Source of the DNA: Bactericera cockerelli
Taxonomy: Eukaryota; Arthropoda; Insecta; Hemiptera; Triozidae
Direction: 5' to 3'
DNA length: 64,000 nt
Assembly (NCBI GenBank): GCA_024516035.1
Contig: CM044961.1
Location: 17,861,374-17,925,373 of the forward strand
Both the position numbers and the translations under genes were made by a program. Of the stretch, positions 47,935 through 60,018 are shown piece by piece. Below the pieces are notes generated by a model. The model ran no database searches. It saw nothing but the letters and a program-made list of their open reading frames with translations, and was not told the DNA's origin. Each line of letters opens with the position of its first letter. Within the stretch, counting starts at the first letter, position 1.

Positions 47935-48130
47935 GATGGCACATTCTTACTGTCTCTGAAGTTAAGCAAGCTCCAGCGAGGTTAGGACTTGGATGAGTGG
48001 CTAATTTTGAACCCTTGTGTTGCTGGCTATTCATATCACTTAGGTTGGGTGAGGTCAATCTCAAATGTCTGACAGTAAACTTAAATGTTGCATGAAGGTT
48101 TTCTTTTGTGTCTATATGTTGATATTACAG
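47935..48130 (+). mobile_element. 5S-rRNA-headed SINE
   Basis: CTGAAGTTAAGCAAGCTCCA and GGTTAGGACTTGGATGAGTG match the internal-promoter half of 5S rRNA. The tail contains TTAGGTTGGGTGAGG. The first part of 5S is missing and it is AT-decayed, so it is not a functional 5S gene. Confidence 0.65.
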
Positions 48131-48631
48131 AAATATTAAACTTGAAAGACCAGTTCATGTGCATGAGTACTGAGTAGCTCAATGGTAGAATCCTTGATAA
48201 ATTAGTAAATTTACAGAACCTAGTTGTAAAACTGAAAATACTGAGGATATCTAAAATCTAATGTTGATAAAAAAAAAAATATTAACATTAGATTTAAATA
48301 TTCATTTAAATAATTTAATCAAATTTCTTGAAACTTCATAAATTCTTTATCATGCTAAATCTAAATCTAGACATGAAAATAAAAAATCATGATTTTATTA
48401 TTTTATTTATTCATTTATTATACAGTACACAGAGCACAAAAACCCTTTTTTTTACAAATTCAATTGGATTCCTAGCTAAAAACTTTTTTTTTTAAACAAT
48501 AGATAAATTTGTATGATGAAAATAATTATAATAGTAAAATTATGTAATTCCACTTTTCCAAGCTCAAGATTCATTCTCAATAACAATGTTTTAGTAAGGA
48601 AGAGAATACACTGAGCTAGGTAACAATCTTA

Positions 48632-48829
48632 TTAATTTTTACTGTTGAAACTTTCAGAATGCAGTATCTCAGAGAAATATTGGACAAATGTGAAAGCAAA
48701 CACAAAAGGGATCACTGTGAGTGTGGAGAAGTATCTGAGGAAGAAAGTTCTTGTTTCCAACTGCTTACCAATTTTGCTCAAAACAATCAACAATAAGGCT
48801 GCTGGTACTAAGACAGCAAAGACAGACAT
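48632..48829 (-). CDS. Hypothetical small membrane protein, 65 aa
   Basis: ATG at 48829-48827 with an in-frame TGA 21 bases upstream; stop at 48632. Two hydrophobic stretches (residues about 3-19, FAVLVPAALLLIVL, and 33-54, YFSTLTVIPFVFAFTF) separated by a polar, basic link (KIGKQLETRT). Composition is like a real small membrane protein, but I recognise no family and see no poly(A) signal. A good internal acceptor (GCTGTCTTAG) means it could instead be part of a spliced gene. Confidence 0.25.
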   Translation of the reverse strand: MSVFAVLVPAALLLIVLSKIGKQLETRTFFLRYFSTLTVIPFVFAFTFVQYFSEILHSESFNSKN

Positions 48830-49684
48830 GTACTTTAGTAATTCTATGGTTCAATGCTTGCATAACCTATAACTTACAAACCTTATTATGAAATTTGAAG
48901 CATTAATTGTGATAATATTACAATCACATCATTTTGTTGTTGCATTTTCTCATCTGTAGATTAGTGTAAAAACAGAGAAATCATAAATTTGTAAAAAATC
49001 TTTTTTGTCAAATTGTGATCTAAATCACTAGACAAATATTTGTTCTCTTTTTCAACACATTAATAGAATATTTATTTGGTTTAAAACTTGTATCAGATTC
49101 ACTATTTCCAACAATAATTCTAAAATCATTGTACAAAAATAAAGTTTTCATTATATTGTAAATTTTGATTTGTTTCTTGTTTCTTAGGGCCACATTATAA
49201 AACAGGATTTGATTTATTTTAAGTGGACACTATCCCTTAACTTGGGTTATAGTGTGCTGTGATTGGTTGAAAACTCTGACTAGCAGGTGTGTTATCTTAA
49301 CTTTAGTCCTGTTTATTCTCTAACATCTTATAGGTATGACAAGGCTGCCCTAACAAATATTTAGGAATTCAAATGCCAAATTAATTAGTAAGCGGGCCAC
49401 CAGGTAAATGATACTGCTGTATACCTCAAGTCTTTAAATATTTCAAAGGTACCTTGCAATGCAATGCCCTGGTACCACTTGGTGCCAAGGCATTGCATGT
49501 GGTTGGGTCACCTTGTACAGGCCAGCCTTACTAACTAATATGGAAAAGGTGATTATACTAGTGAAAGAATATTTTGCATCAGAGGTCTCACTAACTAGTT
49601 ACCAAACTTACTGATCATTGGGTTAAACCTTAATATATGATTAATCTAATTTATTGTATTCTTTAATGAGTGGTTCACAACTCT
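48830..49684. other. Intergenic sequence with a CCTGGTACC-centred inverted repeat
   Basis: TGCAATGCCCTGGTACC and GGTGCCAAGGCATTGCA (about 49460-49500) form an imperfect stem. Otherwise nothing supported. Confidence 0.4.
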
Positions 49685-49900
49685 TCTTATTTTGTAGCAG
49701 CTACTATAGACACTTGTGGTCTGCTTTGTACCTAGTCCATCCCATAGTATGCCTACCTTCTGATGGGCAAGGAGTGATAAAATACTTCCCATTTAGGTGC
49801 TAGGTCAGCACAAGTGCACTGGAAGGTATCCCTTGTAAGCAACTGTGAATAATTTCCTTGCTTTCTCTGGGATTTGAACCCGGGACCTTCTTCATGCCAA
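49685..49900 (-). mobile_element. SINE family 3 (diverged)
   Basis: GTGGTCTGCTTTGTACC, TCTGATGGGCAAGGAGTGAT, TTTAGGTGCTAGGTCAGCAC and GGGATTTGAACCCGGGACCT match the 16045 and 40815 copies. Confidence 0.6.
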
Positions 49901-51471
49901 GGTCTTACAAAAACATTCAGAAAATAATCTTTTTTAGGTAGTCACTTCATAGGTAAGAGTACTCACATTAACCTGAACCAGTGTGTCATTAAATTAATTC
50001 ATGTGTTCTCACATATTTAATAGGTCATGTCTTATCTATGCTTGATATTCTTTATTTTAAATTTATTGTTATTTTGGAAATAAAATTAATAAACTTTTGG
50101 AAATTAAACTCACACTAGAGGTATGCATTTATTTATTATTATTTTGGGAAAAAATAGGAAATACAAGAAAAATGATGAACATGCAAAGTTGTCAGAATAT
50201 CTCATACATACAGTATTGTCTGACTAGGGGACAATAAACAGTGAGAAGATCAGTATCCCACTAGGCACTAGGGTACTATAAACAGAAAACGGACTAGTCA
50301 GCCCTAACAAACTGGGGTAGCTAGTAGTTTCCAAAGAGTTTTTTTAAATAAAGAAAAAGCCCAAGTTCCATGCTGGTTGATGTCTCATACAAATATGTGG
50401 TTCAGAGCAAGCCAAATTTTCCAGTTAAGTTTGCTGGAGACCTAGGCTGTAGTTTTTTTTTTTTTTTTTTAATATGGGACTAAACTAACATAACTTTCAA
50501 CTGTATGGTCACTTCACAATGGGGGTATTACACTTGATTCTCAGGAAAATCACAAACATGCTACTCACATTAACCTCACCTAGCCTGGGTTGCACTGGAA
50601 TGCCAGCACCACAAAGTCTTCACCTCAATGGACAATGCTTAACTATGGTGATCCTATAAGAAATGTTGCATTCAACATTTCTCGTATTTGTTATAAACTG
50701 ATTGAAGTCCCACCAGAGAAGCTCCAACTGTCACACTAACCTGTATTAGATCAGAATAATTTACATAATAAAATACCTTCTTTAATCTGATGCATGTATG
50801 AATTAAGACATTTTTTAGATTGAATCTGTCTTCTCAAATAATTAATGTAATTTAATAGGTATGATTGAAATAATTTGTTTCTAGAGAATGGTACCTACAA
50901 ACCTACATTTACAAAAAGGTACAAGAAAGGCTTTCACTACGTGTCATAATTTATGCACATAGCACATTCACACCAGCTTTTGCTTGTCTGAAAATTAATA
51001 TCCTGACCTGAAAACAGATATCAAGGTATCTAAACTCAGCTGCTTTAGGATATGTTTTTTATACATGGGTCAATATAAGCATTTCTCAAAGTTCTTTAAA
51101 AGATGGTACTGCATCATGAAGTCCAAATATGAGAGAACTTCTAGAGGGTCTGTGCTGCTGGTTCTCAGGGTCTGTGCTGCTGGGCTGGGTCTCCTTTGAC
51201 CTGCAGAACTCTCTTTCTATTACTACAGGATCTTGCACATCATTATCAAAAGATGGTCCAAAAAATCAGCCAACTCATAAAAATCTTCCATGGTAAAAAA
51301 TAAATAACTGAAGAAGATAAGAAATAATAATGGCAATTTCAAAATTATAAAGTAAAATTCAATAACTTATCACAGTTATTAGGTACATAAAAATATTCAC
51401 AAGCCAAACTCAAATAAATAATGGTGAAATCAGATGAAAAAGAAAACAAAAGTTTCACAAATCCTATCTTA
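49901..51471. other. Intergenic repeats; possible short coding remnant on the minus strand
   Basis: 50215-50450 resembles 47735-47930. 50510-50600 holds a SINE central-domain remnant on the minus strand (CCTCACCTAGCCTGGGTTGC). At about 51100-51275 a minus frame reads FDNDVQDPVVIEREF and SSLIFGLHDAVPSFKEL to a stop; it is open for about 55 codons but unrecognised and without a clear start. Confidence 0.35.
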
Positions 51472-52252
51472 GGCCCAATTTTACAATAGTTTGCCCAAGG
51501 AGCGATTTTACAATCATTTCCAAGTTTAACTTGGGCTCGACTCCGCACTTTTTTCACGAAAACGCGTTTTACAATGCATTTTTCGCGGTTTGTTTACATC
51601 CCAAGTCAGCTCGAAAAAGGTGCGAAGATGAACTTGGCGAAAGTACCTCTGCGAGGTGATTTCGATCGAAAATCAGCGGCTTTTGTTGATGATTTTAGGT
51701 TATTTTCTTGAAAAGTGGTGTTTTGTCATAACTTGAGCCGGTAAAATGAGCCAAAAAATTAATGGCGGCATAATTTCAAATAATTTTATTTATAAAAATG
51801 AAAAAAAAGTTCCTCAAACTTTTTCAAATCTTATCCTTTCTTTTAAATACATATATTTTCTAGATTATAATAACTGTACATGGTTTTACATTTTTTCTGT
51901 GTAATCAAAATAATATTATAGTATATAATATACACCCTGATACATTGTGTGTGCTATATAATATATGATTCAGCTATCAAAAGGTGAAGTCTGATGAATT
52001 TTGCTTGTGAGTTCATTGTACCTACAGGAAGACCTACTCATCAATGGTGAAGATGTACCTATCTATGTGACTCATCTTATTTAGCTGTGATAACCAGCAG
52101 CTGTAACCACTATCTTCCCAAATCAACCTGAACCTCTCAACAATCCTTCAAGATCTTAATAATCACTGACCAACCTGATTAAATAATATTATGTTCCTTG
52201 GAATACCTTTATCAAGAAACTTCTGTTATTAACTAGATTTATAACTGTTAAT

Positions 52253-52395
52253 CAACCTCAGTAGCTTGATCGATAAGGTGGTGGCAGACTTGTAACCGTG
52301 GAAGTTGGTGGTTCAAGTCCTGGTTTCAGCGTTGATTTAGTAAAGCAAGTTTGAGTAGTTGTGACATCATGAAAGTGTTAAACACAAATATGATT
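52253..52395 (+). mobile_element. SINE family 2 inside unit copy 1
   Basis: CCTCAGTAGCTTGATCGATA and GGTGGTTCAAGTCCTGG, followed by the family body. Counterparts: 57152-57250 (-), with the B-box region deleted, and 58768-58910 (+). Confidence 0.75.
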
Positions 52396-53344
52396 ACAAC
52401 CTGATAAATATCAGGTTGTAAAGCATAAATAGATCATAACATAAAGAAGCTAGAAAAAGAAGACTTTTGTTTGCCTTCTCCTGTGAACCAAATTATTAAT
52501 ACATTAATATCAGTATTGATCATTTTCTTGGGTAAAGAAATCAATTTCAATGAGGGTTAAATTGCCTTGCAGTTCAACAAGATAATACAGCAATTGTGTT
52601 GGGATGTCATCTCTGTAATACTGTTTTAAGCAATAAATTATGTGTAACAGATAAAAACTTAAATTTATAAACAATGGGACCAAGGTTTATTTACATCTTT
52701 ATTTATACAATGAACATAATAATAAAAGTTATAAAATAAATATAGACAAAGCTTGATCAAGGGATAATGCCTTCAGCATTCTCTTCTAAATTGGGAAATA
52801 GGCAAAGATATTAAATTTTCATAATATGTGCTGTTGTTGTTGTTGTAACCAGTATGGCTATGGTCTGTACAGATGATTTGAATTCAAGTTGCTGGCCGAA
52901 ACCTGAACCAAATATTCAGTTGTGTGATCAATCATTATGAGTACCTACTTGGCTTTTTCTCTGTAAGCTATTAAACCATTGATTAAATGACCATGATTTT
53001 TAATCAGTATTTTCTGTTTTTTGTAAGCATACATACATGTTAAATTTGTTTACATGCATACAAGTCATACACACAAAGAAAACAATATTACTGTGTATGC
53101 AAAAATAAATAAATAATAATATTCTTAACATGAGTATTTTAGAACAATGTTTTGAAGCTCTTTCTTGAAAAATGTATAAAAACAAATAAATAAAAGCAAA
53201 TAAATTCTTTTTAAAAATTGTCCTCTCATCTCTTTTCTTTTTTTCTTATAAGAAAATGGTTGGTATACATAGTAACCGATGTATTCTTGTCTGTACCCAT
53301 GGCTGTAGAGTACGGGAAGGGGACGTTGTATATAGATGCCAAAA

Positions 53345-53650
53345 TATGGTTCAGGAGTTGTCCTGGTTGTTCTGTGGTAAAGTCAAGTTATCCTTCCATC
53401 TGGGATTTGACCACATAGTATGTCTTAACACATTGTGTACGGGGGATAAAAATGCAAATTAGCTCTAGGGATGGAGCCTCTAGGGATTCATTTTAGTATG
53501 ACAGCCGTGTCATACAAATATGAATGACACCATCTATTCTGTGGTGTGACAGTCATACAAATATGTATGACGCCGTACACAATGTGTTAAACTTACTGGA
53601 ATGAAGGTCTTGATTGGGCAGTATAAATAATGCAATATTGTAATTATTTT
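53345..53650 (+). mobile_element. SINE family 1 remnant split by a TTAA element
   Basis: Left piece GTAAAGTCAAGTTATCCTTC to ATAGTATGTC, then the TTAA element 53425-53590, then ACTTACTGGAATGAAGGTCT and GGGCAGTATAAATAATGCAA. In uninterrupted family members ATGTCTTGGGCTTACTGCTG is continuous, which shows the insertion point. Confidence 0.75.
53425..53590. mobile_element. TTAA element with GTCATACAAATATGTATGAC palindromes, copy 1
   Basis: Ends TTAACACATTGTGTACGG and CCGTACACAATGTGTTAA, TTAA on both sides. Contains GTCATACAAATATGTATGAC (8-bp arms) and related GTCATACAAATATGAATGAC. 166 bp. Confidence 0.85.
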
Positions 53651-53929
53651 AATGTAAATTTTCATTAAAGTAGGATTTATTTAGAGCATGAAATAAATAT
53701 TGTCAACTTAAGGGTGATGTGTATTGTCTGTGGCTTTCTTTGCTTCAGAATCATATATTTTTTCCATCTAATTTCTAGATGTCTTGGTAGTCACCATGAC
53801 ATAGTGGAGAAGTGCATTGGTTTTTATAATGTGACCTGGTTGTAGGTATTTCCATTAACTTCTTACGATTAAAATTAAGACCTAATAAGATTTATTGTGA
53901 CCAGTTGATTTTATTTGGTTTTGACTTCC

Positions 53930-54060
53930 TGATTTGAGATAAAGAGCCTGGATGGGGATTTCACCCTTCATTTGGTGGGAATTGAACAGCTACCCACATT
54001 TACCTCACCCAGTCTGGGTTGGGACAGGTATGACAGCTTTGCATCTTGATGGAACTAAAT
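53930..54060 (-). mobile_element. SINE central-domain remnant, unit copy 1
   Basis: In reverse it carries CCCAGACTGGGTGAGGTAAA and TGAAGGGTGAAATCCCCATC, the domain shared with the 11731 and 32665 SINEs. Counterparts at 55517-55640 (+) and 60355-60470 (-). Confidence 0.6.
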
Positions 54061-55953
54061 TTTCTGTTAAAAATGTGATGAGATCCATGAGTTAGCTGAT
54101 TACATAAGTTTCAATCATTAGCACATAATACTAATTAGCACAACAATACAGTGCATTGGTAGTCAAGTGCTTAACATTCCAGTCTGGTAATCTAGGTATC
54201 AGAAGGATCTGTTGGTTAAAATCTCAGGAATATTGCAACTGGGATTAGTGAGGAAATAAATGAGGAGAATGAAAGAAAAAATTGATAAAATATTCAAATC
54301 ATTGTCTTTGGGGTTCAACATTCCTTTTAACTGATAGTGAAGGTTCACTGATTCTAGGAGTTCACCAACAAGCTAACCACAATAATTTTGCCTCTGGGTT
54401 GTGCCTGAGTTAAATTACAATAAGATTCAAAGAACAGTCAAACTATGATTTCATATCAAAGTTGAAAGTTTTTTACAGTATGTAGTAAATAAAATAAATT
54501 AAATTTCACAGAAATTAAATTTTCCGCGCTTGAAATTTCAAATAAAATGATCTGTGATAAATCTGTTTTGAGCGAAATATTCTCGACTCCAAAAATATTC
54601 TCGACTCAAAACAAAACCGAAAAAAATCTGAAAAAGGTGCGAAGTGAGTGCGAGGATCGTTGCTTTCAAACTTGTAAAACGCTCGTATTCCGAAAACGGC
54701 AATTTTCGTCAAGTTCATCTTCGAGCTGACTTGGCGAAAAAGGTCTCCAAGTTAAACTTGGGCAAACTATTGTAAAATTGGGCCCAAGTTTAACTTGGAG
54801 ACCTTTTTCGCCAAGTCAGCTCGAAGATGAACTTGACGAAAATTGCCGTTTTCGGAATACGAGCGTTTTACAAGTTTGAAAGCAACGATCCTCGCACTCA
54901 CTTCGCACCTTTTTCAGATTTTTTTCGGTTTTGTTTTGAGTCGAGAATATTTTTGGAGTCGAGAATATTTCGCTCAAAACAGATTTATCACAGATCATTT
55001 TATTTGAAATTTCAAGCGCGGAAAATTTAATTTCTGTGAAATTTAATTTATTTTATTTACTACATACTGTAAAAAACTTTCAACTTTGATATGAAATCAT
55101 AGTTTGACTGTTCTTTGAATCTTATTGTAATTTAACTCAGGCACAACCCAGAGGCAAAATTATTGTGGTTAGCTTGTTGGTGAACTCCTAGAATCAGTGA
55201 ACCTTCACTATCAGTTAAAAGGAATGTTGAACCCCAAAGACAATGATTTGAATATTTTATCAATTTTTTCTTTCATTCTCCTCATTTATTTCCTCACTAA
55301 TCCCAGTTGCTATATTCCTGAGATTTTAACCAACAGATCATTCTGATACCTAGATTACCAGACTGGAATGTTAACCACTTGACTACCAATGCACTGTATT
55401 GTTGTGCTAATTAGTATTATGTGCTAATGATTGAAACTTATGTAATCAGCTAACTCATGGATCTCATCACATTTTTAACAGAAAATTTAGTTCCATCAAG
55501 ATGCAAAGCTGTCATACCTGTCCCAACCCAGACTGGGTGAGGTAAATGTGGGTAGCTGTTCAATTCCCACCAAATGAAGGGTAAAATCCCCATCCAGGCT
55601 CTTTATCTCAAATCAGGAAGTCAAAACCAAATAAAATCAACTGGTCACAATAAATCTTATTAGGTCTTAATTTTAATCATAAGAAGTTAATGGAAATACC
55701 TACAACCAGGTCAAATAATAAAAACCAATGCACTTCTCCACTAAGTCATGGTGACTACCAAGACATCTAGAAATTAGATGGAAAAAATATATGATTCTGA
55801 AGCAAAGAAAGCCACAGACAATACACATCACCCTTAAGTTGACAATATTTATTTCATGCTCTAAATAAATCCTACTTTAATGAAATTTACATTAAAATAA
55901 TTACAATATTGCATTATTTATACTGCCCAATCAAGACCTTCATTCCAGTAAGT

Positions 55954-56118
55954 TTAACACATTGTGTACGGCGTCATACATATTTGTATGACTGTCACAC
56001 CACAGAATAGACGGTGTCATTCATATTTGTATGACACGGCTGTCATACTAAAATGAATCCCTAGAGGCTCCATCCCTAGAGCTAATTTGCATTTTTATCC
56101 CCCATACACAATGTGTTA
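55954..56118. mobile_element. TTAA element, copy 2 (in the inverted unit)
   Basis: Inverted counterpart of 53425-53590 with the same ends and GTCATACATATTTGTATGAC-type palindromes. Confidence 0.85.
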
Positions 56119-59100
56119 AGACCTACTATGTGGTAAAATCCCAGATGGAAGGATAACTTGACTTTACCACAGAACAACCAGGACAACTCCTGAACCATAT
56201 TTTGGCATCTATATACAACGTCCCCTTCTCGTACTCTACAGCCATGGGTACAGACAAGAATACATCGGTTACTATGTATACCAACCTTTTCTTATAAGAA
56301 AAAGAAAAGAGATGAGAGGACAATTTTTAAAAAGAATTTATTTGCTTTTATTTATTTGTTTTTATACATTTTTCAAGAGAGAGCTTCAAAACATTGTTCT
56401 AAAATACTCATGTTAAGAATATTATTATTTATTTATTTTTGCATACACAGTAATATTGTTTTCTTTGTGTGTATGACTTGTATGCATGTAAACAAATTTA
56501 ACATGTATGTATGCTTACAAAAAACAGAAAATACTGATTAAAAATCATGGTCATTTAATCAATGGTTTAATAGCTTACAGAGAAAAAGCCAAGTAGGTAC
56601 TCATAATGATTGATCACACAACTGAATATTTGGTTCAGGTTTGGGCCAGCAACTTGAATTCAAATCATCTGTACAGACCATAGCCATACTGGTTACAACA
56701 ACAACAACAGTACATATTATGAAAATTTAATATCTTTGCCTATTTCCCAATTTAGAAGAGAATGCTGAAGGCATTATCCCTTGATCAAGCTTTGTCTATA
56801 TTTATTTTATAACTTTTATTATTATGTTCATTGTATAAATAAAGATGTAAATAAACCTTGGTCCCATTGTTTATAAATTTAAGTTTTTATTTGTTACACA
56901 TAATTTATTGCTTAAAACAGTATCACAGAGATGACATCCCAACACAATTGCTGTATTATCTTGTTGAACTGCAAGGCAATTTAACCCTCATTGAAATTGA
57001 TTTCTTTACCCAAGAAAATGATCAATACTGATATTAATGTATTAATAATTTGGTTCACAGGAGAAGGCAAACAAAAGTCTTCTTTTTCTAGCTTCTTTAT
57101 GTTATGATCTATATTTTATGCTTTACAACCTGATATTTATCAGGTTGTAATCATATTTGTGTTTAACACTTTCATGATGTCACAACTACTCAAACTTGCT
57201 TTACTAAATCAATGCTGAAACCACCTTATCAATCAAGCTACTGAGGTTGATTAACAGTTATAAATCTAGTTAATAACAGAAGTTTCTTGATAAAGGTATT
57301 CCAAGGAACATAATATTATTTAATCAGGTTGGTCAGTGATTATTAAGATCTTGAAGGATTGTTGAGAGGTTCAGGTTGATTTGGGAAGATAGTGGTTACA
57401 GCTGCTGGTTATCACAGCTAAATAAGATGAGTCACATAGATAGGTACATCTTCACCATTGATGAGTAGGTCTTCCTGTAGGTACAATGAACTCACAAGCA
57501 AAATTCATCAGACTTCACCTTTTGATAGCTGAATCATATATTATATAGCACACACAATGTATCAGGGTGTATATTATATACTATAATATTATTTTGACTA
57601 CACAGAAAAAATGTAAAAGCATGTACAGTTATTATAATCTAGAAAATATACGAATTTAAAAGAAAGGATAAGATTTGAAAAAGTTTGAGGAACTTTTTTT
57701 TCATTTTTATAAATGAAATTATTTGAAATTATGCCGCCATTAATTTTTTGGCTCATTTTACCGGCTGAAGTTATGACAAAACACCACTTTTCAATAAAAT
57801 AACCTAAAATCATCAACAAAAGCCGCTGATTTTCGATCGAAATCACCTCGCAGAGGTACTTTCGCCAAGTTCATCTTCGCACCTTTTTCGAGCTGACTTG
57901 GGATGTAAACAAACCGCGAAAAATGCATTGTAAAACGCGTTTTCGTGAAAAAAGTGCGGAGTCGAGCCCAAGTTAAACTTGGAGATGACTTGGAAATGAT
58001 TGTAAAATCGCTCCTAAGGAGCGATTTTACAATCATTTCCAAGTTTAACTTGGGCTCGACTCCGCACTTTTTTCACGAAAACGCGTTTTACAATGCATTT
58101 TTCGCGGTTTGTTTACATCCCAAGTCAGCTCGAAAAAGGTGCGAAGATGAACTTGGCGAAAGTACCTCTGCGAGGTGATTTCGATCGAAAATCAGCGGCT
58201 TTTGTTGATGATTTTAGGTTATTTTATTGAAAAGTGGTGTTTTGTCATAACTTCAGCCGGTAAAATGAGCCAAAAAATTAATGGCGGCATAATTTCAAAT
58301 AATTTCATTTATAAAAATGAAAAAAAAGTTCCTCAAACTTTTTCAGATCTTATCCTTTCTTTTAAGTACATATATTTTCTAGATTATAATAACTGTACAT
58401 GCTTTCACATTTTTTCTGTGTAATCAAAATAATATTATAGTATATAATATACACCCTGATACATTGTGTGTGCTTTATTATATATGATTCAGCTATCAAA
58501 AGGTGAAGTCTGATGAATTTTGCTTGTGAGTTCATTGTACCTACAGGAAGACCTACTCATCAATGGTGAAGATGTACCTACCTATGTGACTCATCTTATT
58601 TAGCTGTGATAACCAGCAGCTGTAACCACTATCTTCCCAAATCAACCTGAACCTCTCAACAATCCTTCAAGATCTTAATAATCACTGACCAACCTGATTA
58701 AATAATATTATGTTCCTTGGAATACCTTTATCAAGAAACTTCTGTTATTAACTAGATTTATAACTGTTAATCAACCTCAGTAGCTTGATCGATAAGGTGG
58801 TGGCAGACTTGTAACCGTGGAAGTTGGTGGTTCAAGTCCCGGTTTTAGCGTTGAATTAGTAAAGCAAGTTTGAGTAGTTGTGACATCATGAAAGTGTTAA
58901 ACACAAATATGATTACAACCTGATAAATATCAGGTTGTAAAGCATAAAATATAGATCATAACATAAAGAAGCTAGAAAAAGAAGACTTTTGTTTGCCTTC
59001 TCCTGTGAACCAAATTATTAATATATTAATATCAGTATTGATCATTTTCTTGGGTAAAGAAATCAATTTCAATGAAGGTCAAATTGCCTTGCAGTTCAAC

Positions 59101-59852
59101 AAGATAATACAGCAATTGTGTTGGGATGTCATCTCTGTGATACTGTTTTAAGCCATATTTTATGTCTACCAAATAAAAACTTAAATTTATAAACAATGGG
59201 ACCAAGGTTTATTTACATCTTTATTTATACAATGAACATAATAATAAAAGTTATAAAATAAATATAGACAAAGCTTGATCAAGGGATAATACCTTCAGCA
59301 TTCTCTTCTAAATTGTGAAATAGGCAAAGATATTAAATTTTCATAATATGTTCTGTTGTTGTTGTAACCAGTATGGCTATGGTCTGTACAGATGATTTGA
59401 ATTCAAGTTGCTGGCTTGTCCTGAACCAAATATTCAGTTGTGTGATCAATCATTGTGAGTACCTACTTGGCTTTTTCTCTGTAAGCTATTAAACCATTGA
59501 TTAAATGACCATGATTTTTAATCAGTATTTTCTGTTTTTTGTAAGCATACATACATGTTAAATTTGTTTACATGCATACAGGTCATACACACAAAGAAAA
59601 CAATATTACTGTGTATGCAAAAATAAATAAATAATAATATTCTTAACATGAGTATTTTAGAACAATGTTTTGAAGCTCTCTCTTGAAAAATGTATAAAAA
59701 CAAATAAATAAAAGTAAATAAATTCTTTTTAAAAATTGTCTTCTCATCTCTTTTCTTTTTCTATTATAAGAAAATGGTTGGTATACATAGTAACCGATGT
59801 ATTCTTGTCTGTACCCATGGCTGTAGAGTACGGGAAGGGGACATAGTATGTC

Positions 59853-60018
59853 TTAACACATTGTGTACGGGGGATAAAAATGCAAATTAGCTCTAGGGAC
59901 GGAGCCTCTAGGGATTAATTTTAGTATGACAGCCATGTCATACAAATATGAATGATGCTGTCTATTCTGTGGTGTGACAGTCATACAAATATGTATGACG
60001 CCGTACACAATGTGTTAA
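59853..60018. mobile_element. TTAA element, copy 3
   Basis: Counterpart in the third unit copy, with several point changes (for example GCCATGTCATAC for GCCGTGTCATAC). Confidence 0.85.

Noticed and set aside
47950..48010. 5S rRNA gene
   Set aside because: Only the internal-promoter half matches; the start of 5S is missing and a SINE body follows.
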